This document shows, piece after piece, positions 18,901-25,023 of a DNA stretch of 64,000 nucleotides; within the stretch, counting starts at the first letter, position 1, and each line of letters starts with the position of its first letter. This stretch comes from Prevotella sp. (lineage in GTDB: Bacteria; Bacteroidota; Bacteroidia; Bacteroidales; Bacteroidaceae). The position numbers and the translations under genes are program-made. The DNA lies in NCBI GenBank assembly GCA_022769825.1, contig JALEJI010000035.1, forward strand, positions 1 through 64,000, read 5' to 3'. Below the pieces are notes generated by a model, which saw only the letters and a program-made list of their open reading frames with translations, ran no database searches and was not told where the DNA came from.

Positions 18901-19377
18901 GGGCGTGAGGTCTCGGGCGATGAGTTTGTGGAAGATTGCGCGGTGGAGAGCGACTTGCCCATGTTCTTCCCCGACACTTATGTGCCCACGAGCTCTGAGC
19001 GAATGTTGCTTTATCGTGAGCTAGACAACATATCCGACGACGACTCCCTTAAAGCCTATCGGCAGCGGATAGTAGACCGCTTCGGTCCTGTGCCACGCGA
19101 AGGTGAGGAACTCATGCAGGTGGTCTTGGTTCGCAGGCTTGGCCGGAAACTCGGCTGTGAGAAAATAATGTTGCGCCAGGGCGTAATGTCCATGCAATTC
19201 GTTTCAAACCAGTCGTCGCCTTTCTATAAGAGCAAAACGTTTGACCGCATAATAAAATATGTGATGGACAATCCGCGTCGTTGCAATTTCAAGGATAGCA
19301 AAGGCCATAGGCTAATCAAGATTAGCAACGTGCCAAGTGTGGCTGAGGCTGTAGTAGTTCTCAAGTCAATGTTGTAA
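15973..19377 (+). CDS. mfd: transcription-repair coupling factor Mfd
   Basis: An 1134-residue Mfd, close to the usual 1150. The N-terminal UvrB-like module, the RNA-polymerase-interacting domain (G-D-F-L-V-H-V-D-L-G-I-G-K-F near residue 455) and the RecG-like helicase core are visible: Walker A G-D-V-G-F-G-K-T-E, D-E-E-Q box in L-L-I-I-D-E-E-Q-K-F-G-V, S-A-T-P-I-P-R-T-L, and Q-M-R-G-R-V-G-R. It displaces RNA polymerase stalled at lesions and recruits UvrA, encoded 11 kb upstream. The frame opens ten codons earlier at 15943, but the ATG at 15973 overlapping the previous stop (ATGA) is preferred. Confidence 0.97.
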   Translation: MKFDELVDLYGRLPQAGALLKTLKDQAVRNVVLEGLVGSSVSVLFSSLAKRIGRTVVFILDDADEAGYFYNDLSVPKAFYFPSAYRRAVKYGQRDAANEISRTETLAAMANQGGEPLMIVTSPQAVAELVVSQRHLDERRITLKTSQTIDITQLSHRLRDLGFTEVDYVYEPGQFAMRGSILDVYSYSCELPYRIDFFGDEIDTIRTFSVEDQLSLDRKSQVEIVPELASQETEKVPFLSFLPYDAIIVMKDKRFVLDIIQRTFNDGFSSQAMTERMNGATELEQEQIRMDMSRENVLCKPTVFAEELARFQTVTLAKDVNADKACANATITFHTKPQPLFHKNFDYLRQSFEDALLQGYHIYILADSDKQQQRLRDILNDMSADDASDKLGDHLVAVNRTVHAGFMDSDLKACVFTDHQIFDRYHKFNLSSDKARSGKMALTMKELQEMQPGDFLVHVDLGIGKFGGLIKVPNPQGGYQEVIRIIYQNNDKVDVSIHSLYKISKYRAADSGEPPRLSTLGTGAWDRLKERTKKKIKDIARDLIRLYAKRRHEKGFAFSPDNFMQHELEASFLYEDTPDQLKATQDIKADMERAVPMDRLVCGDVGFGKTELAVRAAFKAACDGKQTAVLVPTTVLAYQHYQTFKKRLRDFPVNVDYLSRARTAKQAKQVTDGLESGRVDIVIGTHKLIGKSLKWHDLGLLIIDEEQKFGVSTKEKLRKLKTNVDTLTMSATPIPRTLQFSLMGARDMSIMRTPPPNRYPIHTELCTFSHEVIADAINFEMSRSGQVFFVSDRISSLPHIEELIHQYVPDCRVAIGHGQMAPEQLEKIIMGFINYDYDVLLSTTIVENGVDIPNANTIIVNDAHHFGLSDLHQMRGRVGRSNQKAFCYLMAPPRSSLTPEARRRLEALETFSDLGSGFNLAMQDLDIRGAGNLLGSEQSGFMEDLGYETYQKILNQAVTELKNDEFQDLYADDIKEGREVSGDEFVEDCAVESDLPMFFPDTYVPTSSERMLLYRELDNISDDDSLKAYRQRIVDRFGPVPREGEELMQVVLVRRLGRKLGCEKIMLRQGVMSMQFVSNQSSPFYKSKTFDRIIKYVMDNPRRCNFKDSKGHRLIKISNVPSVAEAVVVLKSML

Positions 19378-19384
19378 AAACAAG

Positions 19385-19422
19385 TTAGGGCAAAAGCATA
19401 ATCATATGTGCTTTTGCTCTAA
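19385..19422 (+). terminator. hairpin after mfd
   Basis: A 14-bp stem with one G-U pair (19385-19398 with 19409-19422, core GCAAAAGCA/TGCTTTTGC) has a 10-nt loop. There is no long T run after it, so termination is plausible but not certain. Confidence 0.5.
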
Positions 19423-19447
19423 TCCAGCACAGTGTGCCCACGTTGAA

Positions 19448-19829
19448 TTGTAAAATATTATTGCCAAAATTTAACACTTGGAAACCGGTGCAATTAGAGC
19501 GGAAAAAGGGTAGCCTTCCGCTCTTTGACAATGCCGACAGTCGGTTTTTTGCCAAAAATGTTTGCCGTTACGGTGCAATCGCGTCGCGATTACACTGTAA
19601 CGGCGATGCGATTGCACCGTAACGGCATCGCGATTACACCGTAACGGCGACGCGATTGCACCGTAACGGCAACGCCATTTAAGCGAATTGGTAATGCAGA
19701 AAAACCACTAAAAACATAATCTCTTGATAAGCAGGCATTTATAAAAACGCCCCATAATCGCGCTATTTCCGCCCAAGCGACACCTTGGTTGAAAAAAAAC
19801 GATTCTCAGACGACTATTTGTAAAATATT
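19448..19829. repeat. 382-bp dispersed non-coding element, copy A
   Basis: This segment aligns without any net gap, at a constant offset of 17758, to 37206-37587 in the same orientation. Both ends carry the same 12-mer TTGTAAAATATT (19448-19459 and 19818-19829). The centre holds a 22-bp array at 19564-19673. No convincing reading frame, transposase or terminal inverted repeat is present. It lies between the convergent 3' ends of mfd and the GNAT/nitrilase gene. This element accounts for most of the 610-bp gene-free stretch; the rest holds the hairpins at 19385-19422 and 19917-19958. Confidence 0.85.
19564..19673. repeat. 22-bp tandem array with inverted first unit (in copy A)
   Basis: Four direct 22-bp units of the form GCGATT(G/A)CACCGTAACGGC plus three variable bases lie at 19586-19673. 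They are preceded at 19564-19585 by the same unit in reverse complement, so unit 0 and unit 1 can form a hairpin with a stem of about 16 bp and loop GTC. Units are directly abutting, without spacers. Confidence 0.85.
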
Positions 19830-19916
19830 TTGATATACATCTTATGCTTTACAGGGACGGCCATAGGGTGTCGCATTATATAATCTCATAGAAGTTATTA
19901 TAAATTAAAAAACATA

Positions 19917-19958
19917 GGCTTTATCGTGTAAAAACCATTGCCTTTACACGATAAAGCC
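19917..19958 (-). terminator. intrinsic terminator after the GNAT/nitrilase gene
   Basis: A perfect 16-bp stem (19917-19932 with 19943-19958, core GGCTTTATCGTGTAAA) has a 10-nt loop. On the minus strand it is followed within a few bases by a run of T residues. Confidence 0.8.
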
Positions 19959-19988
19959 ATTACACGATATAGCGTATGGCGTTTGCCC

Positions 19989-21536
19989 TTACACCCTCTT
20001 CACTTGGTACAAGTCTTTGCGTCGGTCTTGGAGATTTCGCGTCGAGCCATACGTATGCAGTTCTGAGAGCTGGCTAAGGTCAACGTCGGATATGAGTATC
20101 ATCTCCGTGTTTGGCGTGGCCTCAGCGCGGCGGCCGTCGTAGGGGAAGGCGAAGTCGCATGGCGTGAATACAGCCGACTGCGCATATTGCACATCCATGT
20201 TTTGCACGCGAGGCAAGTTGCCCACGCTTCCGGCAATGGCCACATAGCATTCGTTTTCTATGGCGCGAGCTTGAGCACACAGACGCACGCGGTTGTAGGC
20301 GTTTTGCGTATCGGTCATAAACGGCACGAAAAGAATCTGCATGCCCTCGTCTGCCATGATGCGTGAAAGCTCAGGGAATTCCACGTCGTAGCAAATCAAA
20401 ACGCCAATGCGACCACAGTCGGTGTCGAAAGTCTGTATGTGGTTTCCTTTCGACAGACCCCAATACTTCTCCTCATCGGGCGTGACGTGTATCTTCTCAT
20501 ACATGTCAACCATTCCGTTGCGGCGGCAAAGGAAGCCGACATTGTAAAGCCCTCCTCCGTCGGCCTTGATATAGGGCATGGAGCCTGTGATGATGTTGAT
20601 GTTGTAGCTTATGGCGAGTTCGCGGAAGCGGTCCCGGATCTTCTCCGTATATTGCGCGAGCGAGCGTATGGCTTGCGCCTCGCCCATCTTGTTGAATGGT
20701 GCCATGAGAGGCGCGTTGAAGTATTCTGGGAAGACGATGAAGTCGGCCTTGTAGCTCGAAACGGAGTCAACGAAAAACTCAGCCTGCTCCACGAGGTCGT
20801 CGATATTCTTGTATGAACGCATCTGCCATTGCACCAAGCCTATGCGCACTGAAGGCTTGCGCTCCACCACCTTGGGGTCATGGTTTGGCTCGTAATAGAT
20901 ATTGTCCCATTGCAGGAGGCAGGCGTAATGGCACGACTCTTCGTCGTTGGGCAGGTAGTTGCGCATCACGCGTCTCACGTGGAAGTCGTTGGACAATTGG
21001 AAGTTGAGCACTGGGTCGTAAATCTCCCTTGCCCTCACCTTCTCGATATATTCCTTCGGGCGCATCTTGTCGGCATACTTATGATAGTTTGGTATTCGCC
21101 CGCCAAACATTATGGCCTTTAGGTTGAGTTTCTCGCATAGTTCCTTGCGATACTCATACATGCGTCGCCCAAGTCGCAACCCGCGATAGTCGGGATGTAT
21201 GAACACTTCTATGCCATAGAGAATGTTGCCGTTGGGGTCATGGGTATTGAAAGTCTCATTGCCTGTCACTTGCGCGTAAGTGTGGTCGTTCTTCACCATG
21301 TTGTAGTTGACGATGATGCTGAGCGCGCATCCCACAATCTTGTCGTCGGCAATGATTACCACTTGCCCTTCAGGGAAGATGGTAATAAGTTTTTTTATTT
21401 GCTCGTGAGTCCAAAACACGTCGTGGTCGGCGTATATGCGATGAAAAGACCCCGCAAGCTGGTCATAGTCTGACATCTGAAGGGTGCGGAGGTCAATTTT
21501 GCTAATTTGTCTGTTCTGCTCCATTTTTTTTGGCAT
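19989..21536 (-). CDS. GNAT acetyltransferase / carbon-nitrogen hydrolase fusion protein
   Basis: A 515-residue two-domain cytoplasmic enzyme. Residues about 12-200 are a GNAT acetyltransferase with the acetyl-CoA loop H-P-D-Y-R-G-L-R-L-G-R-R at 114-125. Residues about 230-510 are a nitrilase-superfamily hydrolase with the triad E271 (F-P-E-Y-F), K348 (Y-E-K-I-H) and C382 (L-I-C-Y-D-V-E-F-P-E). This fusion is known in bacterial genomes, but its physiological substrate is not established. A second ATG four codons downstream is equally possible as start. It is a single gene with its own terminator. Confidence 0.88.
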   Translation of the reverse strand: MPKKMEQNRQISKIDLRTLQMSDYDQLAGSFHRIYADHDVFWTHEQIKKLITIFPEGQVVIIADDKIVGCALSIIVNYNMVKNDHTYAQVTGNETFNTHDPNGNILYGIEVFIHPDYRGLRLGRRMYEYRKELCEKLNLKAIMFGGRIPNYHKYADKMRPKEYIEKVRAREIYDPVLNFQLSNDFHVRRVMRNYLPNDEESCHYACLLQWDNIYYEPNHDPKVVERKPSVRIGLVQWQMRSYKNIDDLVEQAEFFVDSVSSYKADFIVFPEYFNAPLMAPFNKMGEAQAIRSLAQYTEKIRDRFRELAISYNINIITGSMPYIKADGGGLYNVGFLCRRNGMVDMYEKIHVTPDEEKYWGLSKGNHIQTFDTDCGRIGVLICYDVEFPELSRIMADEGMQILFVPFMTDTQNAYNRVRLCAQARAIENECYVAIAGSVGNLPRVQNMDVQYAQSAVFTPCDFAFPYDGRRAEATPNTEMILISDVDLSQLSELHTYGSTRNLQDRRKDLYQVKRV

Positions 21537-21624
21537 TATAGCTTAATTATGTGGCAAAGTTAGCGTTAATCATTGACAAAGCAACAATAAATCATAAAAA
21601 ATAGTAAATTACTGCTCGCGATGA

Positions 21625-21654
21625 TTGTCCGTATTTATTATTTACCTATTTTTG
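21625..21654 (+). promoter_or_regulatory. promoter of the coiled-coil lipoprotein gene
   Basis: TTG at 21625-21627 and TATTTTTG at 21647-21654 are separated by 19 nt, matching the Bacteroidetes consensus. Confidence 0.6.
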
Positions 21655-21701
21655 CGGCATTGAAGTTATTGATTGGCTTATTATTGTAACAAATAAATAT
21701 T

Positions 21702-22601
21702 ATGATTATGAAAGCAAAAAGTATCATTCTTTCAGGTGTGCTTGGGCTTTTCGTTGCCAGTGGCATGATTAGCTGCAATGGTGGCAAGACCGATAAGATG
21801 CAAGCCACAATCGACTCGCTTGCTATTTCAGATAGCCTTCACCAGGAGGATGTCAAGCAGATGGCCGACTTCGTTAACGTGATGTCGGTTGGTCTCGACA
21901 GCATCTCCGCTCAAGAAGGTCTTATCAAGCAGCTCGGCAACCGTGAGGGCAAATTGGATAAGGCGCAGATGCGCACGCAGCTTCAAGGCCTTGCTGAGTT
22001 GCTTCGCAAGCAGCGTGCCCGCATCAACGAGCTTGAGACAGAGGTGGCAGGCAACAATTCGGCTTACGGCCAGCGCATAAAGAAGCTCATCAGCTATTAC
22101 AAGGCGCAGCTTGATGAGAAAGACGCGCAAATTGCCGACTTGCAGAAACAGCTCGACGACAAGAACGCCAACATAGCAAAGCTCAATGAGAGTGTCAACA
22201 ACCTTACGACGACAAATACACAGTTGCAAACCACCGTTGAGAGCCAAAACAAGGCCATTGACCAGCAGAAGAGCACGATTGCTCAGCAAGACGAGTCGAT
22301 ACACACGGCATTTGTCGTGATAGGCTCATCGAAAGACCTGAAGACAAAAGGCATAATCAAGGGAGGGTTCCTCGCAAAGAAGAAGGTCGACGTGGCTAAC
22401 CTGAAACCTGGCACTTTCTCTAAGGTCGACATTCGCAACTATAATGACATTCGTCTCAACTCAGATAAACCAAAGATCATGACCCAAATGCCGTCAGACT
22501 CTTATTCTATCGAGAGAAACGCTAATGGCACTTCCGTGCTTCATATCAAGGACGTGCAAACATTCTGGAGCGTCAGCAAGTATTTGGTCATAAAGCTGTA
22601 A
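21702..22601 (+). CDS. coiled-coil surface lipoprotein
   Basis: A 299-residue protein with a lipoprotein signal: hydrophobic segment then lipobox G-M-I-S-C with Cys at about residue 25. Residues about 30-205 are strongly heptad-like and rich in Gln, Lys, Asn and Asp, predicting a long coiled coil. The C-terminal 90 residues form a beta-rich globular part. It resembles Bacteroidetes proteins that some pipelines label Cbp1-like collagen-binding adhesins; I cannot confirm that from sequence alone. It is monocistronic, between its own promoter and a strong terminator. A start at the second ATG, two codons in, is also possible. Confidence 0.7.
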   Translation: MIMKAKSIILSGVLGLFVASGMISCNGGKTDKMQATIDSLAISDSLHQEDVKQMADFVNVMSVGLDSISAQEGLIKQLGNREGKLDKAQMRTQLQGLAELLRKQRARINELETEVAGNNSAYGQRIKKLISYYKAQLDEKDAQIADLQKQLDDKNANIAKLNESVNNLTTTNTQLQTTVESQNKAIDQQKSTIAQQDESIHTAFVVIGSSKDLKTKGIIKGGFLAKKKVDVANLKPGTFSKVDIRNYNDIRLNSDKPKIMTQMPSDSYSIERNANGTSVLHIKDVQTFWSVSKYLVIKL

Positions 22602-22643
22602 GCCAATCATTGGCTTAAACAGCTGCTTGAAACTCATTTTCAT

Positions 22644-22673
22644 AGGCTTCTGGGCATTCCAGAAGCCTTTTTT
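22644..22673 (+). terminator. intrinsic terminator after the coiled-coil lipoprotein gene
   Basis: A perfect 10-bp stem (AGGCTTCTGG with CCAGAAGCCT) and 5-nt loop are followed by T residues to 22673. Confidence 0.9.
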
Positions 22674-22775
22674 CATATTGTTAATTTGGCAACCTTTTGT
22701 GCAAAATAACCTTTATATGCATTTGACTTGTATCAATAAATGTTGCATAAGTATCTGAATTTCAATAATATTTTG

Positions 22776-22783
22776 TAATTTTG
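22776..22783 (+). promoter_or_regulatory. Bacteroidetes -7 element upstream of the SLT-domain gene
   Basis: TAATTTTG fits TAnnTTTG. It lies 156 nt before the start at 22940, implying a long 5' leader that includes a GC-rich stretch at 22800-22830 followed by T residues. The remainder of the 338-bp gap between 22602 and 22939 holds only this and the terminator at 22644. Confidence 0.45.
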
Positions 22784-22939
22784 CAATGTAAAAGTGATGA
22801 GGCGCGCTCTTTTGGGGCGTCTTTTTAGCGTCATGTTTGACATTATGTCTAACGGGATGTTGGCCTTGTGAGAATCTTTTCTCGCTCACATTTCCACGGC
22901 AGATGCAAGAGGCTGCGGATGTCCCATAAAGTATTTATC

Positions 22940-23410
22940 ATGCAGAAATTCTTAAAGATTGTATTGTGCTTAATTTTTAGTTTTTTCCTTAGTCCAGCCT
23001 TCGCCGCACAAGCGGTAGAGTCGGCGGCGGTTGAGGATACCGATGAGATTGACGTGGTGGATTCCGACAATCAGTGGCAGCCTGTCATAGACGCCCTAAT
23101 CCAAGTGGAGAGCAATGGCAAGAGCAACGCGGTGAGAGGTGCGTCGGTAGGAGTGCTTCAGATAACTCCTGTTTTGGTCGCGGAGTGTAATAACATATTG
23201 AAGAAAAGGAAGTCGAAGAAGCGTTTTAAGCTTTCCGACCGATTCAGCAAGAAAAAGTCGATAGAGATGTTCCTTCTTTTCCAGTCGTGGTTCAATCCCA
23301 TGCACGATATTGAGCAGGCAATCCGATCTTGGAATGGTGGTATGCATTACAGTGTGGCGAAGACACAAAAATACTTCGACAAGGTAATGGCAATCCTACA
23401 AGGCAAATAA
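22940..23410 (+). CDS. small SLT/lysozyme-like domain protein
   Basis: A 156-residue exported protein: signal peptide about residues 1-23 (ending F-A-A-Q-A), an acidic linker, then a small transglycosylase-like domain. The motif A-L-I-Q-V-E-S-N-G-K-S-N-A supplies the expected catalytic Glu, followed by G-V-L-Q-I-T-P and, near the end, A-I-R-S-W-N-G-G, all in the order seen in SLT-fold lytic transglycosylases. It should act on peptidoglycan in the periplasm. Upstream in-frame ATGs at 22868 and 22919 exist, but the start at 22940 gives the best signal peptide. Confidence 0.72.
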   Translation: MQKFLKIVLCLIFSFFLSPAFAAQAVESAAVEDTDEIDVVDSDNQWQPVIDALIQVESNGKSNAVRGASVGVLQITPVLVAECNNILKKRKSKKRFKLSDRFSKKKSIEMFLLFQSWFNPMHDIEQAIRSWNGGMHYSVAKTQKYFDKVMAILQGK

Positions 23411-23437
23411 TAATCTTGACAAATTGAGGTAAAAAAT

Positions 23438-23469
23438 AAAAAAGCAACCTAAACTTAGGTTGCTTTTTT
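23438..23469. terminator. bidirectional terminator between the SLT gene and tRNA-Ala
   Basis: A perfect inverted repeat (23438-23452 with 23455-23469, core AAAAAAGCAACCTAA) has A on one flank and T on the other, so it can stop transcription from either side. Confidence 0.75.
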
Positions 23470-23471
23470 AG

Positions 23472-23545
<74 letters not shown>

Positions 23546-23559
23546 TCGTTTTGTGATTG

Positions 23560-23591
23560 CAAAGTTAATTGAATAGTTTTAATCTTGCAAA
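23560..23591 (-). promoter_or_regulatory. promoter of tRNA-Ala
   Basis: On the minus strand TTTG (23591-23588), exactly 20 nt, then TAACTTTG (23567-23560) form a textbook Bacteroidetes promoter 15 nt upstream of the mature tRNA. Confidence 0.8.
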
Positions 23592-23674
23592 TTTTCGCCT
23601 TGCTATTTAACATTCATTTTGTTTTTTTTCTTCCGATATTCCTGTCTTTTATGCTCCTCTGACACGAAAACGCT

Positions 23675-24301
23675 TTAAGCTGCGCTAAAGAAAATGTATT
23701 TCACTATTGCGGCAAGCTCCATTAGCAGTACGTAGAAGCAAAGTATGGTTTTAAGATTCCCGCCGCCTTTCAACGCGCATGCCACGGCATCGCGATAACC
23801 ATGAATGGTTCCGGAAAGGAGGCCGTAGGACAATGATGATGACAAAATCATGAACGCGACTATTGGTACGAGACTGGCTGATGCACTGCTTGGATAGAGG
23901 TCGCCCGTGACGCTCAGCAAGATGGCTCGGCGTGGAAATATCAGGAGCGACAGCACGCACGTCTCGAAAATAATGAGTTCTATGGCCGACCTCAATCCTC
24001 TCTTCTGCAAAGTGTTGAGCTTTGCAGAAGATTTCACGAGAAGTCTTATGGAAGGCCATAAGCCGCTTCTGATACACGTGCCAATGGCGATGTCTATAAG
24101 GATAATCCATACAAGCAGCGGGGTGTTGGCAAGGTTCATGACAAATGTGCCAAAGAACCAGCGGACGCCACTCTCGCTTAGCAGGGGCCTTATGGATGAA
24201 AACGGCATGGCGGCTGACCATAGCCATGACCCGAGGATTATGACAATGTAGCTTATGATTATTCCAACTACCGCTGTATGGAGCCAATTGTTCCTTGTCA
24301 T
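23675..24301 (-). CDS. small membrane protein resembling parts of AbgT-family transporters
   Basis: A 208-residue protein with about five hydrophobic segments (near 9-30, 49-77, 106-123, 143-163, 186-206). Two stretches recall the AbgT (p-aminobenzoyl-glutamate) family: I-R-P-L-L-S-E-S-G-V-R-W near 37-48 followed by a long hairpin, and S-Y-G-L-L-S-G-T-I near 158-166 followed by Y-R-D-A-V. AbgT proteins are about 500 residues, so the transport core would be largely missing. Its ATG overlaps the response-regulator stop (ATGA), so it belongs to the kinase operon and may be a membrane partner or sensor accessory. The AbgT link is from recall of family motifs. Confidence 0.5.
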   Translation of the reverse strand: MTRNNWLHTAVVGIIISYIVIILGSWLWSAAMPFSSIRPLLSESGVRWFFGTFVMNLANTPLLVWIILIDIAIGTCIRSGLWPSIRLLVKSSAKLNTLQKRGLRSAIELIIFETCVLSLLIFPRRAILLSVTGDLYPSSASASLVPIVAFMILSSSLSYGLLSGTIHGYRDAVACALKGGGNLKTILCFYVLLMELAAIVKYIFFSAA

Positions 24302-25023
24302 TCCTCGTCAGGATGAAGATTGTCTAAATCGAGTATTCGCAGTTCGAAAGCCCTGACTACAAGACGCGTGGCATTTACGCTGACGGTGCCATTGTCGTCG
24401 GCGAACAACTTCTTCACCAATTCGTTTTGCCGCTTTTCGAGGCTCTTGACACCAAATGGCATTCCCTTGAGTTGGGTTATTTGTTCCTTGGTGTAGCCAA
24501 GGGCGAGATGGCGAAGGAACCTCTCGTCGTATTCGTCGATGTCGTAAGAGATAAGCGCCTCTTGGCTCATAATCTCATTGTTCACGCTTTTCTTGAACCT
24601 CTCCACTATTTTCTCGAGTATTGGCTCGTTGAAAACCAATCTCTTGCCCGACATCACAGCCTCTACGTCGCCACGCGTGAGCAGTTCGCCCGTTTTGAGG
24701 ATTATGCCGTCGCAGCCGGCGTCGAGCACGTCTACCCATAGCTTCTCGTTGAGTATCTCACCGGTGAAGATTAGCACCTTTACCTTAGGGTAGCTTTGTT
24801 TTGTGTGGCGGCATATTTCCACGCCCACTGTCGTAGAGCCTCCCAAGCCGAGGTCAAGCAGCACAAGGTCTGGTTGCTGTTGGCGCATTAACTTCCAGTA
24901 GGAGCTCTCGTCGGCAGCCGTGCCAAGAACATGAGCTTCTGGAATGTCGCTTTCTATGATGCCCTCCGTGCCTTTGAGCTCAAGGGGCACGTCTTCTACG
25001 ATGATGATATTGAAGTCTTTCAT
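24298..25023 (-). CDS. response regulator with receiver and LuxR-like helix-turn-helix domains
   Basis: A 241-residue protein. The receiver domain has the acidic pair E10-D11 (I-I-I-V-E-D-V-P), the phosphoacceptor D57 (D-L-V-L-L-D-L-G-L-G-G), the Thr of L-I-F-T-G-E and the Lys of G-I-I-L-K-T-G. The C-terminal 100 residues contain a LuxR-like HTH: L-R-H-L-A-L-G-Y-T-K-E-Q-I then V-K-S-L-E-K-R-Q-N-E-L-V-K-K-L-F. It should bind DNA when phosphorylated by the adjacent kinase. A frame reading back to 25146 lies inside the kinase gene; the ATG at 25023 overlaps the kinase stop (ATGA) and is clearly the start. Confidence 0.88.
   Translation of the reverse strand: MKDFNIIIVEDVPLELKGTEGIIESDIPEAHVLGTAADESSYWKLMRQQQPDLVLLDLGLGGSTTVGVEICRHTKQSYPKVKVLIFTGEILNEKLWVDVLDAGCDGIILKTGELLTRGDVEAVMSGKRLVFNEPILEKIVERFKKSVNNEIMSQEALISYDIDEYDERFLRHLALGYTKEQITQLKGMPFGVKSLEKRQNELVKKLFADDNGTVSVNATRLVVRAFELRILDLDNLHPDEE

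Noticed and set aside
19434..19622. 62-codon frame within the repeat element as a small gene
   Set aside because: It is not kept in frame in copy B and covers the tandem array; no start context or domain.
19564..19673. CRISPR-like repeat array
   Set aside because: The 22-bp units abut each other directly, without unique spacers, the first is inverted, and no cas gene is nearby.
22800..22830. Attenuator before the SLT gene
   Set aside because: The GC-rich stretch followed by T residues forms only a weak stem and has no leader peptide or alternative pairing.
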